This document shows positions 46,331 to 58,490 of a DNA stretch of 64,000 bases, piece after piece. The DNA is from Erythroxylum novogranatense (Eukaryota; Streptophyta; Magnoliopsida; Malpighiales; Erythroxylaceae): contig CM057230.1 in the NCBI GenBank assembly GCA_029891385.1, forward strand, positions 34,551,402-34,615,401, written 5' to 3'. The notes below the pieces were generated by a model. That model was given only the letters and a program-made list of their open reading frames with translations. It was not told where the DNA came from and searched no databases. Numbering within the stretch: the first letter of the stretch is position 1; every line of letters begins with the position of its first letter. The translations under genes were made by a program, and so were the position numbers.

Positions 46331-47690
46331 ATCGGAGACGGAGTTCGAGATTGACCTCGTTCTGGGTACCGCTTCTATATCGATACCTCCGTATAGGATG
46401 GCACGGTGGAACCGAGGGAGCTTAAGGCTCGCCAGGAGTTGTTGGATAAGGGATTTATCGCCGAGTGTTTCCCGGGAGCTCCGTGATTGTTTGTGAAGAA
46501 GAAGGACGGGATTTTGAGGCTTTGTATCGATTATAAAATTTTAATCGGTTATCATAGAATAAGTACCCTTGCCTAGGATCGATGATCTCTTTGATCGATT
46601 CTTGAGGAGCTCGGTGTTTACCAAGTTGGATTTGAGATCCGGTTATTATCGATTGAGGATCGCAGAGGCCGATGTGCCTAAGAGTGCTTTCGAGAGCGTG
46701 TATGGGCATTACTGAGTTCTTAGTGATGCCGTTTAGGTTGACTAGTGCCCCGCAGCCTTTCATGGCCTTGATGAATAGGGTCTTTCAGCCATACCGGATC
46801 GAGTTTGTGATAGTGTTCATTGACGACATTTGGTGTATTCGAGGTTTAGACAGAGCATACGCGGAGCATCCGAGAGTTGTGCTTGATTATGAGAGATAGG
46901 TAACAGATGCCAAATTCACTAAGTGTGAATTTTGGTGGATGAGGTGGTGTTCTAGGCCACATTGTATCTAGTGAGGGTATCCGGTGGATCCTCACAAGAT
47001 CGAGGCGATGAGGAGTTGGGAGATTAGGAACGTGTCAAAGTTGAGGAGTTTCCTCAGTTAGCGAGTGATATTACGGAGGTTTATCGAGGGTTCTCTGTGA
47101 TCTCGGCCAGCTGACAAAACTTTTGAGGAAGAGTGTGGCCTTGGATGGGATGATGAGTGTCGAGGAGTTTCGATGAGTTGATACATCGGCTGACTACGGC
47201 ACCGTGTTAGCCCCGCCATCCGGACCGGAGGTTTCGAGGTTTATAGTGATGCTTGCAGCAGGTTTAGGCCGTGTGTTGATGCAGCATGGGAGAGTGATAG
47301 ATATGCCTCGAGACGCAGTTGAGCCCATGAGGTAATTATCCTGCATGACTTGGAGTTAGCGGGTTGTGGTGTTTGCTCAAGATCTGGAGACATTATCTCG
47401 TATGGGAGACGTTCAGATCTTCACCGATCATAAGAGTTTGAGATATTTGTTGAGTCACGAGAGCTGAATCGAGGCGCAGGAGATGGTTAGAGTCGCTTAA
47501 GGATTACAACTGCACTATCGAGTACCACCTGTGGAAGGCCAATGTGGTGGCCGATGCACCAGTAGGAGATCGCATGGTAGGCAATTTCAGATTCGTGTTT
47601 CGAGGTTTTCATGCTTAGTTCAGTTGAGAGCTCCTAATGTGCAGATAGATTTGAGTCGATGGAACTCGATTGCGACTTTGAGGTCGAGGC
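46331..47690 (+). pseudogene. RT and RNase H remnant of element E
   Basis: Pieces in shifting frames: [48 protein letters not shown], active site VFIDDIW (46815-46835), then PHKIEAMRSWE-type and FRSFLS-type segments, FTDHKSLRYLLSH (about 47415-47455) and WKANVVADA. At least eight single-base indels over 1.3 kb make it non-functional. Confidence 0.85.
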
Positions 47691-47713
47691 CGATTGCATG
47701 ATCGGATCAGAGA

Positions 47714-49120
47714 GTGCGTGCTCGGGACCCGCCATTTGTGAGATTGATTGATAGAGTCAGATCTGGATGGGTATCTGAGTTTGAGTTGAGAGATGGTTCT
47801 TTATGGATGGGCCAGAGATTGTGTGTTCCTGATGTGGAGGATTTGAGGCGTGACATCTTAGAGGAGGCTCATTTGGCCGCTTATGCCATGCATCCGGGTG
47901 TCACCAAGATGTATCGCACTCTTAAGTTGTATTTCTGGTGGCCGGGTATGAAGAGGCATGTGGCGGAGTATGTTTCTCGGTGTTTGACGTGCCAGAAGGT
48001 TAAGGCTGAGCACCAGGCCCCAGTTGGGAGATTGCATTCGTTGCCCATTCCGGAGTAGAAATGGGAGCAAATTACGATGGATTTTATCATGGGTTACCAG
48101 ACGCCGAGGATGTGATGCTATCTGGGTCATAGTGGACCGATTGACTAAATCGGCTCACTTCTTGCCAGTGAGGGAGAGTAGTACCCTAGATCAGTTGGCC
48201 CAAAAGTATGTGGCGGAGATAGTTCGACTGCATGGGGTCCCGATTTCGATAGTGTCAGATAGGGATCCCAGGTTTACTTCGAGATTCTGAGAGTCTGCGA
48301 TCGACTATGGGTACGAGATTGAACTTCAAGACAACGTTTCATCCTCGCATGATGGGCGAGTGAGAGGACTATTCGATGCTGAGGATATGTTGAGAGCCTG
48401 TATTGGAGTTCCGAGCGTGGGATCGATTTGCCTCTAGTAGAGTTTGCATATAATAATCAGTACCAGAGTAGCATCGGTATGGCACCGTATGAGGCTTTAT
48501 ATGGACGTCCGTGCAGATCCCCTCTTTATTGGGATGAAGAGGGTATGAGGATGTTAGAGGGTCCCGAGCTGATCCAGGACACGGTTAATAAGGTGCAGTT
48601 GATTCGGAGTCGCATTAAGGTGGCTCAGGATAGGTAGAAGAGTTATGTGGATCAGCATCGCGAGAGATGGAGTATGCAGTAGGAGATAGAGTGTTCCTTA
48701 GAGTGTCTCCGTGGAGAGGAGTTCTCAGATTTGGCCGTAAGGGCAAGTTGAGTCCTCGGTATATCGGTCCATATGAGATTATTGAGCGGATCGGACCGTT
48801 GGCTTACAGGTTAGCCTTACCGAGTGAGATGTCCCAGATGCACGATGTGTTTCATGTGAGTATGCTCCGGAGATACCGATCTGATCTGACTTATGTGATC
48901 CCGACTCAGGAGATTGAGATAGCCAGTAACTTGAGTTATATTGAGGAGCCAGTGAGGATTATTGGATCGCGGGTCAAGCAGTTGCGGACCAGGGTGATTC
49001 CATTGGTGAAAGTCCTTTGGAAGAACCATTCATCAGAGGAGGCAACTTGGGAGACTGAGGAGCATATGAGGAGGCAGTATCCTCACTTGTTCGATCAGTT
49101 AGGTAAGAAAATTTCGGGAT
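47714..49120 (+). pseudogene. integrase with chromodomain, remnant, element E
   Basis: 47714-48055: LWMGQRLCVPDVEDLRRDIL, EAHLAAYAMHPGVTKMYRTL and [14 protein letters not shown] (HHCC zinc finger), with a stop in place of Trp at 48056. 48105-48290: [16 protein letters not shown] and [12 protein letters not shown]. After two further frameshifts, 48428-48637: FAYNNQYQSSIGMAPYEAL. 48667-49122: GDRVFLRVSPWRGVLRFG, YIGPYEIIERIGPLAYRL, MHDVFHVSMLRRY and the chromodomain VRIIGSRVKQLRTRVIPLVK, then SSEEATWETEEHMRRQYPHL. The last domain is nearly intact. Confidence 0.9.
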
Positions 49121-49131
49121 GAAATTTTTAT

Positions 49132-49145
49132 TAGGAGGGGAGAAT
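49132..49145 (+). promoter_or_regulatory. polypurine tract of element E
   Basis: TAGGAGGGGAGAAT immediately before the 3' LTR start TGTAACATCCC (49146). Confidence 0.85.
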
Positions 49146-50129
49146 TGTAACATCCCGTCACTGATAGGATGTGTACAGCCTCTTATCGATTCTCAGATAC
49201 GATTCTTACGATCAGATTTATAGCCTCTGCACATTTGATAAATGTTCAAGATTTCATTAGCATCTCAGATGTACATGCATGTATGATGTAATTCCGACTT
49301 GTTTGTGTCATTGGAGACTTTGTGATTAAGGTTTAGTGTGCTTTGATTTGTGAATTTGGAGAAATTATGTTATTAGTGAAATTTAATATTTTAGAACTTC
49401 GATTTATGAAATTGAGGAGTCAAATTGAACATAGGCATTGAGAATTGAAAATTGGAGTATATGATAATGAGTTTTCTAATTTTGTGGAATTATAGGAATT
49501 TTTCTGAAATTTTTGGCCTATTAGGCCCGGACTGGAATAATGGCTTAGTGACTGATTTAATTGCGATTTTGGTTCCGAATTCGATTGATAATTGATATGA
49601 GATAATTTAAATTATGATTTGAAGAATTAGGGTATGAACTATTGAAATTCGGGAGAAATTAAAGTTAGAAATTGAATTGAGGTGGTTCGGATTGGACTTG
49701 TGGCAATCGAAATTGCCAAACAAGCCTTAAGGTTTCAGATATATATAAAGCCTATGCCTTTGAACTTTGAGAGACGATGCTTGCTTCTTTTTCTGAGAAA
49801 ATTGCTTTGTTCTTCTTCTTCCTCGTGGATTTCTTGGTGATTTGGAAGAGTTTAAGGCTTAATCAAGTAAGTTATTGCTTATTTATGTTTTCTATAGTTT
49901 GATTCAAGCAAGAAATTAAGTGATTGATTGTTTGGAAGTTAGAAAGTTTCGGATGATATAGGTTTTAGGGTAAAATGTGATTTTGATTTGGGTGATATTG
50001 GAATAATGCTTATTTGATGGATTTGAGGTTAGAAATAAGTTGTGTTAAGTGAATAATATTGTTTTGGAGTGTTTTGAATGAATTTGGAAGGAAAGGGATC
50101 GGATTATATTAGAAGAATCTGGTTTTCAA

Positions 50130-50415
50130 GCGATTAAGGTTCGACGCCTGTGACGAGATTTAACACGCCGGGCGAAATTAATTTTTTCTCCCACGCCGCG
50201 AGGCATGCGAGGCAGGCCGCGGCGAATGAAAATTGCCGACTTGCGGCGAGAGACGTGACACGACGCCATGGCGAAGCGGGCGTGATTACGCCGCAGCGAG
50301 AGGAGATGTGCACGTCGCAACGAAGGAGATTGGACCCGCGGCGAGGCGTGTGGACGCCATGCTGCGAATGAGCGGATGCGATTACGCCACCAGCAGAGGT
50401 GAGGCTTGGCCATGG
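50130..50415. repeat. GC-rich palindrome cluster, 3' LTR of element E
   Basis: CGCCGCGAGG, GGCCGCGGCG, CGACGCCATGGCG and GATTACGCCGCAGCGAG motifs. Counterpart of 42842-43130, strongly diverged from it. Confidence 0.75.
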
Positions 50416-51469
50416 CGAGGAATGCTTATGGGAAAATTGATTTTAGGGTTTTGAAATTGGGAATTAGGAAATTGATAATTTAATTAAATATGGATTGATT
50501 TCAAATTAAAGATTATGAATTTGGGGAGTTCGAATTTCAATTTGAGAGAATTAAGTTTCGGAAATTTAATTCGGTAATTCTTGAAATCGGATGGCAATTG
50601 CATAGTGAATTTGAATATGATTCAACGATAATTCCTGTGTATTAGAATTTGACTTTGGAGATTTAGAACTTAGCAAATTGACTTATGGAATTAGAAATTT
50701 CTATGAATTAGTGTGGAAATGCGGAATTGAGATAATCGATTATAGGGTCGGAAATGTCTTGCCATGCATAGTACATTATTCATTTGAGACATCAACATTT
50801 CTGGTTATTGAAATTGGTGCAATTAGTGATATTCGGATATTATGATTACTGTAGAGGCTCAAGTGGAGCGTCAATTCTTTGACGCAGCGAAGACTTCCTG
50901 ACAGTAGCTCGGAAGTTTAGAGGTGAGTAACCTAGTTGGTTTCTCAATCTCTGATGTGCTATGTGCTTAGTGTGTGACTATCGTGATTACGATTAAGTGA
51001 TCCGCATGTGTTATATTCCGTGAATTCGTGAACGACGCTAGGCATGAATAGAAATCAATAAGCGGATAGCCAGATCGGAGCATATTTTGATCTCGAGTGG
51101 AGCTATAAGCTCGCTAATTGTGATAAGTGAAACGGGATTAGTGCATACCCAGAGGGCTCTCCTATCCCTAGTGCGCGTGGGCAGTAGTGCATACCCAGAG
51201 GGCTCTCCTACCCCCGAAAACGCGATTTCTGTGTGATGTGCCCGTAAATGGGATAATTTCGACGCTTGTCCACAACAATTAAAATGAGCTGAAATCATTG
51301 TGCATTTAGTTTGTGATTATCTTTGTGAATGTGATATGGAATTAATTGAAATTGTGTGATTGTGATTGTATGAAATTCTGATTTATGATTCGAAATGTGA
51401 TATGTGTTGCTTTGTACGCGATTTTGCGTAATGCATGAATTGGGTAAACCATCGATGATGGTTACTCAT

Positions 51470-51486
51470 TGAGTTTCGCAAACTCA
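51470..51486 (+). other. conserved LTR hairpin TGAGTTT-CGC-AAACTCA, 3' LTR of E
   Basis: Same 7 bp stem as 44178-44194 with a changed loop. Confidence 0.75.
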
Positions 51487-51877
51487 CCCAAATTGCGACT
51501 ATTTTTCGTGATGATGATAGTGAGACTTCTAGCTCCAGTTTTGGGACTTTTCCTTTTGTGTGTCTGGCGAGAGGAGCATGGCCCTGAGTTGGTCATTGGG
51601 GATCCTTTGGGATATTTTGGGGATGACCTAGATAGGAGCTATTATTGTTCATTTTGGCTCAGATATTGGTAATGATGATGAAGTATGGTTTTTGAAATGA
51701 GATAAGAAGTACTCTTTTGGTTTCAAAATTTTAGTGAATGTGATCATTCTCGCTAAATTATTGATGCCATGAGGTTTATTAGAAGTGATTGTTTGGTAGT
51801 GCACCCTCATCGTAGGATATGTATCGGTATGACCTACGGGCGTCCCGGTGTATACTCTACGGTAAGGGGGCGCTACA

Positions 51878-52990
51878 CCATATATCAAGAAAACATCCTT
51901 AGTCCTGCGTAAGTACTTAAGGATATTCTTGACAGCCACCCAGTGACCCTCACTAGGATCCGATTGGTATCTGCTCGTAACATTTAGAGCATATGATACA
52001 TCGGGTCTCGTACATAGCATAGCATACATGATAGATCCTACCGCTGATGTATACGGGATCATATCCATGCGCATCCTCTCATCTTGTGTCTTAGGACACA
52101 TAGAATTCGAGAGTGTTATCCCATGAGTCACGGGAAGGTACCCTCTCTTGGATTGCTCCATGCTAAACCTCTTTAGCATCTTGTCTATGTACGTTGATTG
52201 TGAAAGACCAAGCAATCTTTTTGATCTATCTCTATAGATGCTTATCCCAAGGATATAAGTTGCTTCACCAAGGTCTTTCATGACAAATTGTTTGGACAAC
52301 CAAATCTTGACTGATTGCAGCATAGAGATATCGTTTCCTAGTAATAATATGTCATCCACATATAGCAGAAGGAATACGATTGCAGTCCCATTGATCTTCT
52401 TATACACACAGTATTCATCCGGATTTTTTGAGAAACCAAACTCTTTGACTACCTCATCAAATCGGATATTCCAACTCCTGGATGCTTGCTTCAATCCATA
52501 GATGGATTTTTGAAGCTTGCATACCTTTTCGCCATCATAGGAGATGAAGCCCTCAGGTTGTGTCATATACACATCCTCAGCTAGATTTCTATTTAGGAAA
52601 GCTGTCTTCACATCCATTTGCCATATCTCATAATCATAATGAGTGGCAATGGCTAGGAGTATCCTAATGGATTTAAGCATTGCTACTGGGCTGAAGGTCT
52701 CGTCATAGTCAACTCCTTGTCTTTGACGAAAACCTTTAGCCACAAGCCTTGCTTTATAGGTAATCACATTACCATCCATGTCAGTTTTCTTTTTGAAAAC
52801 CCATTTGCACCCTATGGGTTTTATTCCTTCGGGTGCCTCAACCAAAGTTCAAACTTGGTTTTCATACATGGAATCCATTTTGGCCTTCATGGCAGGAAGC
52901 CATTTCTCAGACTCTGAACTCTTCAGAACCTCTTCATAGGTAGTAGGCTCATTATCTTCTATGAGCAATACGTCATTCTGTTCTTTCACG
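51878..52990 (-). pseudogene. reverse transcriptase of copia D (cut by element E)
   Basis: From about 52990 the minus strand reads into an uninterrupted stretch from 52845: GIKPIGCKWVFKKKTDMDGN, RLVAKGFRQRQGVDYDETFS, WQMDVKTAFLNRNLAEDVYM, KSIYGLKQASRSWN, active site LLYVDDILL, ISIYRDRSKRLLGLSQSTYI and NILKYLRRTKDVFLIYG. At 51878 it passes into element E's LTR; RNase H is on the other side (41856 downwards). One stop sits upstream near 52848. YVDD is intact. Confidence 0.95.
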
Positions 52991-53070
52991 AGAAATCCAT
53001 ATCTCTCAAGAACAGATCGTATCCTACGTGACCTACGAACTTCGTGTGTTATAGAAGGTTGAATATTACT

Positions 53071-54138
53071 TCATCTGTATGAGTTCTGATTTGAGTTCGA
53101 GCGATTGATTTCGTCTGTTCGCGCTTCTTGAACTTCTTCAAGTTCAATTTTGCTCCCACTGTCTTCTTGTAAAAGAAACTCTTTCTCTAAAAAGATAGCA
53201 TGCTTTGAAACAAACACCTTTTGTTCCTCAGCAAGGTAGAACTGATATCCCCTTGATTCCTTAGGATATCCTACGAACAAACACTTGTCAGACTTTGCAT
53301 CAAGTTTATCTGACTGTGTCCGCTTCACATAAGCAGGACAGCCCCAAACTTTCAAATGAGTAAGATAGGGTCTTTGTTAGTCCACATCTCATATGGAGTA
53401 ACATCAACTGTCTTTGATGGGACTCTGTTTAGTAAGTAAACAGCTGTCTCGATTGCATACCCCCAAAAGGATTTTGGTAACTTTGCAAAGCCCATCATTG
53501 ATCGTACCATGTCTAACAAGGTTCGATTTCTCCTTTCTGCCACACCATTATGCTGTGGTGTGTAAGGAGGAGTCCATTGAGAAAAAATCCCATTATCTCT
53601 GAGATAATCCAAACTCTTGGTCTAAGTATTCTCCACCACGATCAGATCGTAATGTCTTGATACTTTTCCCAAGTTAGTTTTCTACTTCATTTCTGAATTG
53701 TTTGAACTTTTCAAATGCTTCAGATTTATATCTCATCAGATACAAGTACCCATATCGAGAATAATCATCGATAAAGGTAATGAAGTAAAGAGAACCACTT
53801 CTGGCATGGATGGACATCGGACCACATATATCTAAATGTATTAGGTCTAATACTCCAGTCGCTCGTTCACTCTTTCCCTTAAAGGGTAACTTAGTCATCT
53901 TGCCTAATAAACAAGATTCGCATGTGTCATATGATTCATAATCAAATGACCCTAAACTCCCACTCTTATGGAGCTTAGCTATACGTCTCTTATTTATATG
54001 GCCAAGGCGACAATGCCATAAGTAAGTTGATTTTAAATTATCTCGTTTATGTCTTTTCGTGTCATTGACATTCATAATTGGATGTGACATATCTAATATG
54101 TAAATCCCATTGCATAAAGTACCAGTACCATAAAGCAT
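53071..54138 (-). pseudogene. integrase of copia D
   Basis: The 54138-53674 piece has GAG-pre-integrase and zinc-binding HCRLGHINKRRIAKLH and CESCLLGKMTKLPF, then LIHLDICGPM (first catalytic D) and FIDDYSRYGYLYLM. The 53612-53352 piece has PPYTPQHNGVAERRNRTLLD (catalytic E) and AVYLLNRVPSK. The 53355-53071 piece has MKVWGCPAYVK, DKCLFVGYPKESRGYQFY and HAIFLEKEFL. The second catalytic D region (53613-53673) is broken by a frameshift and stop. Confidence 0.95.
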
Positions 54139-54470
54139 TCAATTCAAACTAATAGAACAACCATTGTTACTAAAAGTCAAATGGAAACCAGCTCTATTTA
54201 AACAAGAAACAGACAATATGTTCTTTGTTAATACAGGTACAAAATAACAATCATCCAATTTAATTACAAGCCCAGTGGGGAGTGACAAAAGTAAGTGCCT
54301 ACGACTAATGTAGCAACTCTTGCTCCATTTCCCACACGCAGGTCTAGTTCTCCCTTCATGAGCTGTCTACTATCCCAGAGGCCCTGCATATCATTGCATA
54401 TGTGTGAGCCACAACCGGTATCTAATACCCATATTGTATGGTCAGAAACAGTATTACCTCAATGACAAAC
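54139..54470 (-). pseudogene. protease remnant of copia D
   Basis: Minus strand near 54430: WVLDTGCGSHICNDMQGL with the D-T-G active site, then LRVGNGARVA (flap-like) and, after a frameshift, the C-terminal part leading to MLYGTGTLCNGIYILDM at 54138. It is in a different frame from the gag ending. Confidence 0.8.
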
Positions 54471-54895
54471 ATACTTGAAGGAGCTGAGGCATCTGATGCC
54501 TTCTTTTGCGTCAATTCTTCCAGATAAACTTTACAGTTCTGCTTCCAGTGGCCAATCTTGCCACAATGGAAGCAAGTTCCTTTTGGTGCAGTCTCTTTGG
54601 TTTTCTTCTTGGCTGTACTTCCTTTTGGTTTCTTAGACCTTTTCTTTTTCTGCTTCCTTTTCTTTGAACCAGAAGAAGAGGAGTCCACCACATTCACTAG
54701 CCTATGATAAACTTTCTGATCCTCATCAGAAACATCAATAGCAAGTGAATCAGGAAGTGGAACATCTAGGACATATCCTAGTTCCTCAGACCTGAGAACA
54801 ATTCTGAGATTTCTCAGCCAATCAAGAAAATTTAGTCCAATTAATTTGTTCGAATCTATTAGTGAGCGCAAATTCACACTAGAGGTCATCTTCAA
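54422..54895 (-). pseudogene. gag of copia D with central deletion
   Basis: The N-terminus at 54895 (MKMTSSVNLRSL) has LIGLNFLDWLRNLRIVLRSE and YVLDVPLP, the start of copia gag. It then jumps after about 70 residues to a Lys-rich stretch (KKRKQKKKRSKKPKGSTAKK) and the zinc knuckle CFHCGKIGHWKQNC followed by KVYLEELTQKKA. Complete gag of this group is much longer, so the capsid core (UBN2) is missing by an in-frame deletion. The remaining frame is open, then runs out of frame into protease. Confidence 0.9.
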
Positions 54896-55051
54896 TCAAC
54901 CTAAAGGGATAGAGAGAGAGAATGTTAGAATAGAATAGATGCATAATCATAAGGACTTGCATGATATGCATATGGCTCCCACTAGTTTCAAAGAATCCAT
55001 TACCCTCATTACGAATCCAAGAAAAATTATGACATAATGTCCTAGTGGGTC

Positions 55052-55240
55052 GATATCCGACATTCCTAAAAATGACCTTGGGTTTGCCCAACAAGCCACC
55101 TTAGTTCAATCGGTAGGTATCGGTCATACCAATTGCATCATAGATAGATATCCGACATTCCTAAAATGACCTTGGGTTTGCCCAACAAGCCACCTTAGTT
55201 CAATCGGCAGGTATTGGTCATACCAATTCCATCTTAGGTG
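55052..55240. repeat. two-copy 95-base tandem repeat
   Basis: GATATCCGACATTCCTAAA...GGTCATACCAATT starts at 55052 and again at 55147, nearly identical. Each carries TTGGGTTTGCCCAA, a short palindrome. Confidence 0.9.
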
Positions 55241-55659
55241 CAACTATCGACTAGTGCTATCAACTTTTGATGTATGCACACATATTGGGTCATCAACTCT
55301 TGATGCGTGTACATCTGATGTACACTACCCAATTTCGCCTCGTCCACGTTGACCTCGAGTTTGCTCAACAAATCACTTAGTGAAAACCCACCCATTAATC
55401 CGAAAATCTCATTTTCATGGTTCAACATATCCAGTATAGAGTGAGCTTGGGTTTGCCCAACAACCCAACTCTATAAGAACTCTGGTTCTCCCATATTAAT
55501 GGAAGACGTTAGTTTTCATGTTATTTGAGGGTTTTCGTGTCTCATCTTCTTCTTCTCTGCGATAGGATTATAGTCACCATGACTATATGGAATGATTTAG
55601 GTATTTAATCAATCACATTGAGTTTATACCTAAAATCATCCATCATCCCATCTTTGCAT

Positions 55660-55960
55660 GTTGTTGTAGTCGATCGGTGTATGTTCTAGTCGATGGTGCA
55701 TGTGATCATTGACCGAACTTGTGCTAGTCGACTATAGGTTATTAATGCGTCCGGTGATTGGAACATGTTCTAATCATCGAATTGATTATCGCACTTTCCA
55801 AGAGATGGAACATATTATAGTCGATCGAATCCACTTTCCAATCGACTGGAACATATTATAGTCGACTGGAATCCACTTTCCAATGATCGGTGGTGCATGT
55901 TCTAATGATTTCGAATGGACGAGCCAATCGACTGGAACATGTGCTTGTCGACTGGTTTTT
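55660..55960. repeat. cluster of TCGACTGGAACATG/ATAGTCGAC motifs
   Basis: About ten degenerate copies of (A)TCGACTGGAACATGT or GAACATATTATAGTCGA, some overlapping, with CCACTTTCCAATCG interspersed twice exactly. No coding potential. Confidence 0.75.
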
Positions 55961-57060
55961 GGCTTACTCTTTAATCAGCTAATTTCTCAATCCGTGTAGA
56001 TCAAATTCACAATACCAAGTGTAATATCCTTTATTATGATGTACTAATGTAACACTTTCATTGTACCATGCTTACCATATATAGTCAAACTATACATGAA
56101 ACTTGAAATTGATGAATAAACTCTTATTCATTTAGATTTCCAAATAATTTGAGAATATCAAATTATCACCCTAAGTATCTCTAGGTAGTCTACACTTTAT
56201 CAAGACTATTTCGGCACCTGTCACAAAATTTGTGACAGCCAAAATAATCAAGATAAGGGAATATACTAACGAGACGCTAATGGGACATATTTGACATCCG
56301 AAAATTATTTGGAAACCTAATTTCAAGAAATTCAATTAGGCAAGCATACAACATCAATGTAACACATTTTTAATCACATTAAAAATGATCCAAGGCATTG
56401 GAACTGAAATCTACACAATTTCACATTCCAAACAAAACAGCTCTAGCAACTTTCTCAAAACTGCCAAGCTCTTTGTTTTGCTTGAAAAACTCATTGAAAA
56501 AATTTCAATAAATTCTGATAAAATTACTGAGGTTACTAAATGTTCACAAAATGATCCATGAATTTTTGCAGGATTTAGTTCCATCAAAAACTCATACAAC
56601 CTCAGCAACTAAGCCAATGCAGAATCTGTGTTCCTCAACACAGCTATTCCTAGCAGCACACAATAAATTCTCAAATAAATAGTAAATCACCTTGAAAACA
56701 TTTTTCCATTCTCATAGACATTAATAAACATCTTAGAGACATGTAGGTGAAAGCAAATCCGAAAATTTGTTTTTTCTACATTTTATTCTCGAATTTATAA
56801 GCATGCCTGTTCATTGAATGTGCAAAAAGACAGCAACCAGCACATTAGGGAATAAATTAGCAAAACCATATCAAATCACATTGATAAATTCCAAGCTTCC
56901 ACAGACATGTGCAACAACATCTTGTGAACATATCTTGGCAATAAAATTTCGAAAACTATATTCCATACTGAATTCGAAATTCTACATATACAACATGCAT
57001 CATCATCACAAGCTATATCAACTCCGACCTAGTCATGGTTTCGTTGTTATATACGACATA

Positions 57061-57077
57061 ACCTGGCTCTAATACCA
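57061..57077 (-). promoter_or_regulatory. primer binding site of copia D
   Basis: Minus strand TGGTATTAGAGCCAGGT next to the LTR end, initiator Met tRNA type with one change (TAT-T-AG). Confidence 0.85.
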
Positions 57078-57078
57078 C

Positions 57079-57635
57079 TGTAGGAAAATCCCTGTGTGAG
57101 CATCACATGCCCACGGTGCGGAAAACAAAAATTTTTATTCCGGGACCTTCCCGAAAGCCAGGATCCATGTGTCTATACAACAAACTCAAACCATAATGGC
57201 CAAAGGAGACCGTCTCTAACGGTATCCACGCAGAGATCGGAGAACCTAACCGGGACAAACCCTTTGACCCGGGAATAGCTAGAACAAATTAAAGACTGCT
57301 AGATCTTATCTTTGTTCTATGGAGAGCTTGAAACCAACGATGATGGAAGATGAAACACTCAAGAGGAGATGAGCTTAACCAATGATGAAGATGAAGAGAT
57401 GGCTGTAGAAACCCTTTCTAAAACCTCCAATCTTCATCCATCGTTTTTTTCTTGCTTCATGGCCACGAAGATCATCATCTTCTTGCAAGAAACTCTTTCT
57501 TTCATCTTCATTTTCCATAAGCCACGATCCTCATCTTCTTCACTTTATTATTTTGTCTTTTTTAGCCATTTAATGAAAGTGATGACTAAACAAAATAAAG
57601 AAGCTTCCATGCTTCTTCTCCTCCATCCACGTACA

Positions 57636-57671
<36 letters not shown>

Positions 57672-58490
57672 TAATTAATTAATTAATTAATCATATATAT
57701 ATATGTATATATATTAATCTTGAGTGGTCCGGTCCACACTGAATTAGGTCCCTACCGGGTCGGTATGGGATAAACCCCGGAAACCTTTTTCAGCAATATC
57801 GATGTCGCGATCTCATCGGGACATATCTCGATCTCATCGGGATCCATTTAGTTCCATTTGCTCTCCATTTATTGGATCTCTATCCAAAACTATTTTACAA
57901 ATTCTCCGAGACACTCTTATGCGTGTGACCCATTAGGTTCCCGGTTATGTTGGCCACTTAGATTAACACTTAATCTAAGCAAGTCATGAGCGGTATCTAG
58001 CAATACATCATGACCCCCAATTGACCGGAAAGTAATTGGTTTGACGAATGAACATGTATTCATCATGAACCATATCACGAACCTTTCCATAGACAATTAC
58101 CGTGCAATTCGTCATTTCACCATGCTATACCCCACTTGGTTATGAGTATGGGCAATGTGTCAACTCTAAATAGACTGACTACGTCAAATCTAGTCCAAGT
58201 GATATCAGTTCTTGTCCTGGGACTCATTACTTTATATGTCACTGAAGACACTCTTCACGACATACATACTCCAGCCAGAGATTTCTAAGTAATGACCCTG
58301 ATAAGAGGCCATGGGTATCATCTTCTGCTATCACAGAAGTGGTGAATCCTCTATTGGCTACTCAATTACCTTCGAATACCTCAAACTGTACCCAATCACC
58401 ACCCTATGAGCGACCTCTGTAAGGCAACAAGGAATGGTGTCAAAGCACAGAATTAGTATCCAAGATATCCTTGAGTACCTCAAGTCTAAG
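57079..58490 (-). repeat. 5' LTR of copia D, PBS-proximal part
   Basis: Plus strand TGTAGGAAAATCC to CAAGTCTAAG, matching 39451-40850. Interrupted by solo LTR F; the rest of the LTR is at 62296-62781. Includes a (TA)n tract at 57640-57665 and 57693-57714. Confidence 0.95.

Larger units (their letters stand above)
41857..51877 (+). mobile_element. Ty3/gypsy chromovirus (Tekay/Del-type), element E, full length but degenerate
   Basis: LTRs 41857-44582 and 49146-51877 (2726 and 2732 bases, TGTAACATCCCGTCA...GCTACA), PBS at 44587, gag, protease, RT, integrase and chromodomain in plus order, polypurine tract before the 3' LTR. Flanks are CTATA and CCATA, an imperfect TSD. It lies within the RT/RNase H part of copia D. 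Coding sequence is broken by many short indels. Domains and PBS show it belongs to the same broad clade as B and C but a different family. Confidence 0.95.
49146..51877 (+). repeat. 3' LTR of element E
   Basis: TGTAACATCCCGTCA...GGTAAGGGGGCGCTACA. Differences from the 5' LTR are concentrated in the GC-rich block and in short CTG/CAG/CG-type indels. Contains a second hairpin (51470-51486) and a donor-like GTGAGTAACC at 50923. Confidence 0.9.
54896..57060 (-). other. long repeat-bearing leader of copia D
   Basis: About 2.2 kb between PBS and gag without a supported coding frame. Contains a 95-base tandem duplication (55052-55240), further CTTGGGTTTGCCCAACAA relatives (55440-55470), and a cluster of TCGACTGGAACATG-like motifs (55660-55960). 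The part nearest the PBS is plain AT-rich sequence. Confidence 0.6.

Noticed and set aside
39740..57674. Small open frame beginning MSLTNDEDEEMA, present at 39740-40033 and 57369-57674
   Set aside because: It lies in both LTRs of copia D and is conserved only because LTRs are copies. It runs into a (TA)n repeat, has no domain and is antisense to element transcription.
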